From: Streptomyces sp. YIM 98790
GTDB taxonomy: Bacteria; Actinomycetota; Actinomycetes; Streptomycetales; Streptomycetaceae
Length of the DNA stretch: 46,374 bases
Direction: 5' to 3'
Assembly (NCBI RefSeq): GCF_011421595.1
Contig: NZ_WTLH01000015.1
Coordinates: forward strand, 10,127 to 56,500
Of the stretch, positions 40,392 through 46,374 are shown one piece after another. Position numbers and translations under genes: made by a program. Below the pieces are notes generated by a model. It did not search any database. It worked only from the letters and a program-made list of their open reading frames with translations, and was not told the DNA's origin. Within the stretch, counting starts at the first letter, position 1. Every line of letters begins with the position of its first letter.

Positions 40392-40414
40392 AACCGGGGA
40401 AAGAATCCCCGGTT
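40392..40414. promoter_or_regulatory. Palindrome upstream of the TetR gene
   Basis: AACCGGGGA (40392-40400) and TCCCCGGTT (40406-40414) form a perfect 9-bp inverted repeat with a 5-nt centre, 149 bp before the TetR start. Its size suits a TetR-dimer operator, but it could be a leader hairpin. The remaining sequence from 40229 to 40562 shows no gene. Confidence 0.4.
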
Positions 40415-40562
40415 CCGGGGGTCTCACGGCCCTCGCTCGAACACCTGTTGTCAGTGGCTTCCGGTAGACAGATACCGGCCCGGCTCAGGAAGGGCAGTGG
40501 CGGCACCGGCGGAACGCCTTCCGCCGGGCAGCGAGCGCGAGCACACGCAGCCAGGAGGCACC

Positions 40563-41231
40563 ATGACGCGGCTGAGCGAAACCGGCACCCCCGCCGGTAC
40601 CGGCACGACCGGTCACCGGCCGCGTGCCGATGCCGTGCGCAACCGCGAGCGGATCGTCGAAGCCGCCCGCGAGGTGCTCGGCGAGCAGGGCGCCGAGGCG
40701 GCGCTGGACGAGATCGCCCGCCGCGCCGGCGTGGGCAACGCCACCCTCTACCGGCACTTCCCCGACCGCGCATCGCTGGTCGGCGCAGTGATGTGCACCG
40801 TCACCGAGCGGATCACCGCGCGCGCCCAGGCCGCGCTGGACGAGGAGCACGACGCCTTCCACGCCCTCGGCCAGATCCTGCTCGCCTCCATCGACGAGCG
40901 GGTCGGCGCCATGTGCACCCTGCTGCCCGACGGCCGGGGCCGGGAGGACAAGGCCCTGACGGAGGCCACCGCCCGCCTGCAGGCCGTGATGGAGCGGCTG
41001 GTCGAGCGGGCCCGGCGGTCCGGGCAGCTCCGGGACGACATCGCCGCCGGTGATCTGCTGATCGCCACCGGGCGGCTCACCCGCCCGCTGCCGGGGCCCT
41101 CCGCCTGTTCCTGGAGCGAGGAGCAGGCCCGCCGCCATCTGCTGATCTTCCTGGACGGGCTGCGCGCCCCGGGCCGCTCCGTGCTGCCGGGCCGCGCCAC
41201 CGGTCTGGGCGAGCTGTGGGACCGGCCATGA
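40563..41231 (+). CDS. TetR-family transcriptional regulator
   Basis: 222 residues. The N-terminal HTH is plain: NRERIVEAAREVLGEQGAEA, then LDEIARRAGVGNATLYRHFP and DRASLVGAVM. The C-terminal ligand domain ends with RHLLIFLDGLRAPGRSVLPG, as in SbtR-like TetR proteins. The ATG at 40563 follows AGGAGG at 6 nt. It precedes the DHA2 efflux gene on the same strand by 235 bp and is its likely repressor, releasing in the presence of a drug-like ligand. Confidence 0.92.
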   Translation: MTRLSETGTPAGTGTTGHRPRADAVRNRERIVEAAREVLGEQGAEAALDEIARRAGVGNATLYRHFPDRASLVGAVMCTVTERITARAQAALDEEHDAFHALGQILLASIDERVGAMCTLLPDGRGREDKALTEATARLQAVMERLVERARRSGQLRDDIAAGDLLIATGRLTRPLPGPSACSWSEEQARRHLLIFLDGLRAPGRSVLPGRATGLGELWDRP

Positions 41232-41466
41232 ACCGTTCGCCCTGATATCCGCGTACCGCCGGGCGAGGCGGCGGCCAGTGCCGCCCGGCCCCGCCCGCGG
41301 TCTTCTCCCCGCCGCGCGGCCCCGTCCGGGGCCGCGCATCAGCAGTCCCCGCACCGCATCACCCGGGTGTGCCGTCGCCTGCCCGGTCCTTTCCGCTCAC
41401 AGCACCACCAGCTGCCTGTCCACTGATCCGCCCGAGCGGATCGACCCACGCTGCGAGGAACCCCGC

Positions 41467-43086
41467 ATGTCAGAGAAGTCCGCCTCCTCCGCCACGCTGC
41501 CCGGCGAGGGCTCCCCCGGTGACCCGTCACCCCCCGGAGCCGATCCACGCCGGTGGCGGGCGCTGTTCTTCATCGCGCTCGCCCAGCTGATGGTGGTGCT
41601 GGACGCCACCATCGTGAACATCGCCCTGCCCTCCGCCCAGATCGACCTCGGCATCTCCGACGGCAACCGGGAATGGGTGATCACCGCCTACTCCCTGGCC
41701 TTCGGCGCCCTGCTGCTGTTCGGCGGCCGGATAGCCGACATGTGGGGCCGCAACCGCACCTTCATCGTCGGCCTGATCGGCTTCGCCGCCGCCTCCGCGC
41801 TCGGCGGCGCCGCCGTCAACTCCGGAATGCTGTTCGGCTCCCGTGCCCTCCAGGGCGTCTTCGGCGCCCTGCTGGCCCCGGCCTCCCTGTCGCTGCTGTC
41901 GGTCCTCTTCACCGACATGCGGGAACGCGCCAAGGCGTTCGGCATCTACGGCGCCATCGCCGGCGGCGGCGCGGCCATCGGCCTGCTGCTCGGCGGCGTG
42001 CTCACCGAGTACCTGGACTGGCGCTGGACGTTCTACGTCAACATCCCCTTCGCCGCCATCGCCGCGGCCGGGGCCCTGGCGCTGATCCGCGAGCCCGCGG
42101 GGGCCCGCAACCGCTCCTCGCTGGACATCCCCGGTGTGGTGCTCTCCTCCCTCGGGCTGGCCGCCCTGGTCTACGGCTTCAGCCGCGCCTCCGAGGCGGG
42201 CTGGGGCGACGGGCTGACGATCGGCATGTTCGTGGCCACCGGTCTGCTGCTGCTGGCCTTCCTGGCGGTCGAGTCCCGGGTCCGGGCGCCGCTGCTGCCG
42301 CTGCGCGTGGTGGCCGACCGCAACCGCGGCGGGGCGTACCTCACCCTGGGCATCGCGATCATCTCCATGTTCGGCCTGTTCCTGTTCCTGACCTTCTACC
42401 TCCAGGTCGTCCTGGACTACTCACCGCTGCTCACCGGTGTGGCGTTCCTGCCCATGGTGGCGGGCATGATCACCGGCTCCACCCAGATCGGCGCCCGGCT
42501 GATGGTCAGGGTCCCGCCGCGGGTGCTGATGGCGCCGGGCTTCCTGGTGGCCTCGCTCGGCATGCTGCTGCTCACCCAGCTCAGCCTGGACAGCTCCTAC
42601 TGGACCGTGGTGATGCCCGCGCAGATCCTGCTGGGCCTGGGCATGGGCACCGCGTTCATGCCGGCCACCATCCTGGCCACCGAGCGGGTCGCGCCCACCG
42701 ACTCGGGCATCGCCTCCGCCATGGTCAACACCTCGCAGCAGGTGGGCGGCGCCATCGGCACCGCCCTGCTGAACACCATCGCGGCCAGCGCCACCACCGC
42801 GTACCTCACCTCGCACGCGGCGGATGCCACTTCCGATCCCGCGCAGCAGCTGCTCCAGATGGAGGGCCTGGTGCACGGCTTCACCACCGCGATCTGGTGG
42901 GCCTTCGGCATTCTGCTGCTGGCCGCGGCCCTGGCCGGGGTGCTGATCAACAGCCGTGGCCCGGCCTCCCAGAAGCCCGGTGCCGGCAGCGGACCAGGCA
43001 CCGGCACCGGCTCCGGGACCGGCTCCGGTACCGGCGAGGAGGGAACCGGCGAACCGCAGGACGTCGTCCCCGCCTTCGCCCACTGA
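41467..43086 (+). CDS. DHA2-family multidrug efflux MFS transporter
   Basis: 539 residues with 14 predicted membrane helices. The DHA2 motifs are present: LMVVLDATIVNIALPSAQID (motif D1), LLLFGGRIADMWGRNRTFIV (motif A), GGGAAIGLLLGGVLTEYLDW (motif C) and WRWTFYVNIPFA. The ATG at 41467 follows GAGGA at 8 nt. It is a proton-driven exporter of hydrophobic compounds in the cytoplasmic membrane, paired with the TetR gene upstream. The C-terminal tail has a Gly-Thr/Ser repeat (GTGTGSGTGSGTGE). Confidence 0.92.
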   Translation: MSEKSASSATLPGEGSPGDPSPPGADPRRWRALFFIALAQLMVVLDATIVNIALPSAQIDLGISDGNREWVITAYSLAFGALLLFGGRIADMWGRNRTFIVGLIGFAAASALGGAAVNSGMLFGSRALQGVFGALLAPASLSLLSVLFTDMRERAKAFGIYGAIAGGGAAIGLLLGGVLTEYLDWRWTFYVNIPFAAIAAAGALALIREPAGARNRSSLDIPGVVLSSLGLAALVYGFSRASEAGWGDGLTIGMFVATGLLLLAFLAVESRVRAPLLPLRVVADRNRGGAYLTLGIAIISMFGLFLFLTFYLQVVLDYSPLLTGVAFLPMVAGMITGSTQIGARLMVRVPPRVLMAPGFLVASLGMLLLTQLSLDSSYWTVVMPAQILLGLGMGTAFMPATILATERVAPTDSGIASAMVNTSQQVGGAIGTALLNTIAASATTAYLTSHAADATSDPAQQLLQMEGLVHGFTTAIWWAFGILLLAAALAGVLINSRGPASQKPGAGSGPGTGTGSGTGSGTGEEGTGEPQDVVPAFAH

Positions 43087-43087
43087 C

Positions 43088-43135
43088 GGCCCGCCGGCCC
43101 GCCGGCCCGCCGGCCCGTCCGCCCGTCCGCCCGTC
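43088..43135. repeat. Six 8-bp GC repeats
   Basis: Units GGCCCGCC and then CGCCCGTC-type repeats run without gaps just after the MFS stop codon. A simple-sequence expansion without visible function. Confidence 0.6.
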
Positions 43136-43182
43136 GGTCCGCCGGGCCCTCGGGCCCGCCTCCGCACAACCGTCCGACTCCG

Positions 43183-43214
43183 ACCGGCCCCGCGGCCTCC
43201 GCCGCGGGGCCGGT
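43183..43214. terminator. Bidirectional terminator after MFS and S58 genes
   Basis: ACCGGCCCCGCGGC (43183-43196) pairs perfectly with 43201-43214 over a CTCC loop, between the convergent MFS and S58 peptidase genes. Confidence 0.75.
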
Positions 43215-43263
43215 CCCGTGCCCGCACCGCGGGCCGCGGCGGGGCAGGTGCGGCTCAGGCGGC

Positions 43264-44304
43264 TCAGGGGCCGTAGAGGTCGCGGTAGGCGGGGAAACGG
43301 CCGGCGGGGGTGGTGACCGGCTCCGCGGCCCGCACGGCCCGCACCACCGCCCGGGTCAGCACCTCCGCGCCCGCCGCCAGGATCTCGTTCACCGCCACGG
43401 CGGCGGGCTCCTCCGCCGGGAGCGGACGGGCCCCGGTGGCCAGGGCGAACACCGTGTCGCCGTCGGTCAGCAGATGCACCGGACGGATCGCGCGGGCCAG
43501 CCCGTCATGGGCCGTGCCCGCCAGCTTCTGCGCCTGCGGCCGGGACAGCGCCGCGTCCGTGGCCACCACCGCCAGCGTGGTGTTGAGCGGCCCGCCGGGC
43601 ACCGTGCCCGGCGCCGGCCGTTCCGCCGTCGCCCGCCCGGCCTCGGCCAGCCGGCGCAGCGCCGCCGCGTGCACCTCGGGCGGGGGCAACCGCCCCGGCT
43701 CGCCGTACAGCGCTCCCGTGTCCGGATCCAGCACCGAGCCGGAGGCGTTGACCGCCACCAGCGCGCCGACCGTGGCGCCGGAGGCCAGCCGCAGGCCCGC
43801 GGTGCCGATGCCGCCCTTGAGCACCCCGGCCACCGCGCCCGTGCCGGCCCCGACATTGCCCTCCAGCACCGTGCCGCCGCCCTCGGCCAGGGCCGTCTGC
43901 GCCGCGGCCCGCCCCAGCGCGGCATCCGGCCGGGCCCGCCAGTCGCCGCCCCGGCCCAGATCGAACAGCACCGCCGCCGGGACCACGGGCACCACCTGGC
44001 CCGGCTCCGGGCCCACCGGGTAGCCCCGCCCGCGCTCCTCCAGCCAGGCCATCACCCCGTCAGCCGCGGCCAGCCCGAAGGCGCTGCCCCCGGCCAGCAC
44101 CACGGCGTCGATCCGTTCCACCAGATTGCGCGGATCCAGGGCGTCGGTCTCCCGGGTGCCCGGGCCGCCGCCGCGCACGTCCACCGCCGCCACCGCACCG
44201 CCCTCGGGCGCCAGCACCACCGTCACCCCGGTCAGCCAGCCCTCGCCGGTCCGCTGCGCATGTCCCACGCGCAGCCCCGCCACGTCGGTGATCGCATCCC
44301 GCAT
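43264..44304 (-). CDS. P1/S58-family peptidase (DmpA-like)
   Basis: 346 residues. The family begins as here, ITDVAGLRVGHAQR, followed by AAVDVRGGGPGTRETDALDP and VVLAGGSAFGLAAADGVMAW. The nucleophile region is GGPLNTTLAVVATDAALSRP, where these Ntn-hydrolases cleave themselves to expose a catalytic Ser/Thr. Here the residue at the cut appears to be Thr in NTT. Members are aminopeptidases or beta-peptidyl amidases of the cytoplasm. It is alone and convergent with the MFS gene. Confidence 0.9.
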   Translation of the reverse strand: MRDAITDVAGLRVGHAQRTGEGWLTGVTVVLAPEGGAVAAVDVRGGGPGTRETDALDPRNLVERIDAVVLAGGSAFGLAAADGVMAWLEERGRGYPVGPEPGQVVPVVPAAVLFDLGRGGDWRARPDAALGRAAAQTALAEGGGTVLEGNVGAGTGAVAGVLKGGIGTAGLRLASGATVGALVAVNASGSVLDPDTGALYGEPGRLPPPEVHAAALRRLAEAGRATAERPAPGTVPGGPLNTTLAVVATDAALSRPQAQKLAGTAHDGLARAIRPVHLLTDGDTVFALATGARPLPAEEPAAVAVNEILAAGAEVLTRAVVRAVRAAEPVTTPAGRFPAYRDLYGP

Positions 44305-44409
44305 GTCTCATCCCTACCACGGGCCGCGACCGGGCCGGGGAAGTCCTGTCAACACCGCGCCCACCGGCGTGTTTATCGAACGTCGACGGCGGTCGGCCAG
44401 GCTGTCCGC

Positions 44410-45189
44410 ATGTCGCTCGACCACACGGGGAAGCGGCCCGGCGCGCCGGGCCGTGAGAGGGAGCCGGGCACCGCCCCGGCCGATGTCCTGACCCATGTCC
44501 AGCTGCTCGACCAGGGAAAGCGTGCGGCCTCGCTCCTGGCCGGACTGGGCGTGCGGCCGGGGGACCGGGTGGCGGTGGCCCTGCCCATGTGTCTGGAGTC
44601 GCTGGTGATCACGCTCGCGTGCGTGCGGATGGGCGCGCTCCGGGTCGGCCTGTCGCCGGGGGACGGCAGCGGCCTGGTGCGCCACCGGATCCGCTCGTCG
44701 GGGGCGCGGGTGGTGATCGCCGCCGACAGCTTCCGGCACGAGGGCGTCGTGCTGCCGGTCAAGGCCGTGCTGGAGCGCGCCCTGGCCGGCAGCACCCAGG
44801 TGGAGACCCTGCTGGTGGTGCAGCTCCTGGCCCGCCCCGTGCCCTGGACGCCCGGCCGTGACCTGTGGTGGCACGAGGCCCTGGCCGCCGCGGACGCCCC
44901 CGGCCACGACGGCCCGTCCGGGCCGGACCCGTACCCTGAGGACATGAACCACGACACCCCGGCACCGCTGTGGCGCGTGGCCGGAGACGGGGAGACCGGA
45001 GACGGGGAGGGCGGAGACGGGGCGGACCGTCCGCCGGCACCGCCCGTCTCGCTGGTCTTCGACGACCCGCTGGCCGGGCCGTCGCCCGACGACAGCGAAC
45101 TCGGCTGGGGGGAGCGCCCCGCCCCGGACGGCGAGGCCGCCGGTGACCTCGCCCGCTTCCTGGACGAGAAGCCCCCGCACCACCTCTGA
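44410..45189 (+). CDS. Stand-alone N-terminal AMP-binding-enzyme-like domain
   Basis: 259 residues. Residues about 25-150 match the first subdomain of acyl-CoA synthetases (ANL family): TYDELLDQ-like VLTHVQLLDQGKRAASLLAG, LGVRPGDRVAVALPMCLESL and VITLACVRMGALRVGLSPGD, then IRSSGARVVIAAD and ERALAGSTQVETLLVVQLLA. The ATP-binding P-loop and the acid-rich adenylation motifs that should follow are absent. A disordered acidic Pro/Asp/Gly tail (about 180-259) follows instead. It therefore cannot be a complete synthetase; it could be a regulator, a binding protein or a decaying gene. It is convergent with mscL. Confidence 0.65.
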   Translation: MSLDHTGKRPGAPGREREPGTAPADVLTHVQLLDQGKRAASLLAGLGVRPGDRVAVALPMCLESLVITLACVRMGALRVGLSPGDGSGLVRHRIRSSGARVVIAADSFRHEGVVLPVKAVLERALAGSTQVETLLVVQLLARPVPWTPGRDLWWHEALAAADAPGHDGPSGPDPYPEDMNHDTPAPLWRVAGDGETGDGEGGDGADRPPAPPVSLVFDDPLAGPSPDDSELGWGERPAPDGEAAGDLARFLDEKPPHHL

Positions 45190-45234
45190 GCCACCGCCCC
45201 GGCGACGGCCCCGGCGCGCGGGCCGCCCGGCCCG

Positions 45235-45774
45235 TCAGCTCCCGGAGCGCGGCGGGGCCACCGTCCTGCCCGAGCCGTTCCCTGAGGCGTCGCCCGCCGC
45301 GTCCGGCCCCTCACCGGCCGCCGCCGGGACCGGGGCCCCGGTACGCCGGGCGACCAGCTCGTCGCGGATCTCGGTGAGGATGTCCAGCTCCGTCTTGGCC
45401 GCCGGCGACTCCTCCTGCGGCTTGCGGGCGTCCAGCCGGGCCTTCAGCCGGGTCATGGGCAGGATCATCAGGAAGTAGACCACGGCCGCGGTGAGCAGGA
45501 AGGTCAGGCCGGCACTGATCACGCTTCCCCAGCGGATCAGGATGCCGACCGTCTCGCCGTCCACGGTCTCGCAGGGACCCTTCAGGCAGGAGGTGTACAC
45601 CTCCAGATCCTGTGTGCCGAACGCACCGATGAGCGGGTTGATCATGCCCTCGACGACCGTGTTCACCACCTTGGTGAAGGCCGCCCCGATGACCACGGCA
45701 ACGGCCAGATCGACCACGTTGCCGCGCATGATGAAGTCCCTGAACCCGTGCAGGACGTTCTGCTTGTCGCTCAC
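45235..45774 (-). CDS. mscL: Large-conductance mechanosensitive channel MscL
   Basis: 179 residues. The GTG at 45774 (reading SDKQNVLHGFRDFIMRGNVV next) has AAAGG 8 nt upstream. TM1 is VDLAVAVVIGAAFTKVVNTV, the loop contains TSCLKGPCE, and TM2 is GLTFLLTAAVVYFLMILPMT, followed by a charged helix with LDILTEIRDELVARR. It is a homopentameric pore that opens under hypo-osmotic membrane tension. The C-terminal tail is Pro/Gly/Ala-rich and longer than in E. coli. It lies next to the SAF gene on the same strand. Confidence 0.95.
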   Translation of the reverse strand: MSDKQNVLHGFRDFIMRGNVVDLAVAVVIGAAFTKVVNTVVEGMINPLIGAFGTQDLEVYTSCLKGPCETVDGETVGILIRWGSVISAGLTFLLTAAVVYFLMILPMTRLKARLDARKPQEESPAAKTELDILTEIRDELVARRTGAPVPAAAGEGPDAAGDASGNGSGRTVAPPRSGS

Positions 45775-45903
45775 CCGACTGCCTTTCCGCTGCTTGCGCA
45801 TTCGTGCTGGTGATGGTGGTGGTGTGGTGATGACGGGAGTGCTCCCGGAGTCCGGCCGGCGCGGCCGGACGCGGGGCGCTCCCGCCAACGGGCAACGAGC
45901 GGC

Positions 45904-46374
45904 TCACCATCGCGTCACCGCCAGACGCGAATCCGCTGCCGCGGCGGCGAGTTCGGCCGCGGTGGCCGGCGGCACGGCCAGCACCACCAGGGCTCCCCGG
46001 CCGGCATCGCCCGGGGCACCAGTCTCCACATCGCCGGGCACCTCGGCCACCTCCACCCGGTGGGCCACCCGGCGGGCGGCCGGGGCCGGGTCCTCGCCGG
46101 GCAGGGGCGGGCGGGTGGCGAGGACGTCGACGCGGTCGCCGGGGGAGAGCAGCCGGGCCACGCCCGGATCGGCGATCCGGACCGGCGCCGCGACCAGCCC
46201 GCCGGGCGTCCCCTCCCCGGGCGCCGGCCGTCCGGGCCCGGCGGGCCCCGGCTGAGACGAGGAAGGGGACGAGGACGGGGACGAGGGCGGCGAGGACGAG
46301 GAGGGGGAGGCCGAGGGCGAGGAGCGCCGCTGCCCGGGGCGGCCCGGGGGCGGCGGCGCACCGCCCGCCGCCGG
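45904..46374 (-). CDS. SAF-domain (CpaB/RcpC-like) protein, 5' end outside window
   Basis: The open frame runs in from beyond the right edge and ends at 45904 (at least 156 codons). The SAF domain is seen as GGLVAAPVRIADPGVARLLS, then PGDRVDVLATRPPLPGED, RRVAHRVEVAEVPGDVE and ALVVLAVPPATAAELAAAAA. Proteins of this kind are membrane-anchored and are often called Flp pilus assembly CpaB-like. In the frame of the SAF domain the preceding 50 residues are only Ser/Pro; a membrane-helix-like stretch (LALGLPLLVLAALVPVLV) exists in a different frame, so a frameshift is possible. Confidence 0.7.
   Translation of the reverse strand, partial: PAAGGAPPPPGRPGQRRSSPSASPSSSSPPSSPSSSPSSSQPGPAGPGRPAPGEGTPGGLVAAPVRIADPGVARLLSPGDRVDVLATRPPLPGEDPAPAARRVAHRVEVAEVPGDVETGAPGDAGRGALVVLAVPPATAAELAAAAADSRLAVTRW

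Overview
The window is very GC-rich chromosomal DNA from a Streptomyces-like actinomycete. The evidence is codon use with G/C at almost every third position, frequent GTG starts, an HrdD-type sigma factor gene, mycobacterial/actinobacterial-type ArsC proteins, GlxA/AraC and TetR regulators, and long perfect GC hairpins as terminators. Everything here comes from reading the sequence; no database search was run.

Left part (1-13.2 kb): a YjeH-like amino-acid permease is divergent from a GlxA/AraC-type regulator, whose 3' end overlaps a convergent DUF4389 membrane protein. Next is a leftward four-gene surface-polysaccharide operon: processive GT2 synthase, GT39-type lipid-sugar transferase, DPM1-GtrA fusion, and a secreted galactose-oxidase-like radical copper enzyme with an N-terminal carbohydrate-binding module and an Excalibur-like tail. 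The first three genes are joined by GTGA/ATGA overlaps. An AT-rich leader separates the operon from a divergent small secreted protein made of three 38-residue two-cysteine repeats. A BrkB/YihY membrane protein follows.

Middle part (13.4-23 kb): decayed genes (a DUF262/GmrSD-type restriction gene with an MGMT-like domain, and a PadR remnant); an arsenic island (two arsC genes divergent from arsR-acr3, with overlapping palindromes between them); and a K+/H+ homeostasis cluster (CPA2 antiporter with KhtT-like subunit, universal stress protein, KefC-type antiporter).

Accessory island (23.5-34.3 kb): an intact tRNA-Arg(CCT) gene and two additional 42-bp copies of its 3' end mark two tandem, related integrative-element remnants. 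The small one carries an RHH-PIN toxin-antitoxin pair. The large one carries an IS5-family element inserted in the attachment copy, orphan DUF4259 and SMI1/KNR4 genes, and an FxLD-type class I lanthipeptide locus: PIMT-like methyltransferase, 69-aa precursor, full-length LanB and LanC. The precursor core (four Cys, Pro/Gly/Thr-rich, no C-terminal Cys cluster) looks unusual. A frameshifted gene lies upstream, no integrase is visible, and no dedicated transporter or protease is present. This locus is the best candidate for an undescribed product.

Right part (34.5-46.4 kb): core-like genes. They include a tandem universal stress protein, a SEDS (FtsW/RodA) protein, a secreted M6 metalloprotease, the HrdD-like sigma factor behind a perfect GGAAT-N18-GTT (SigR-type) promoter, a TetR-DHA2 efflux pair, an S58 peptidase, a lone N-terminal fragment of an AMP-binding enzyme, mscL, and the end of a SAF-domain protein that runs off the window.
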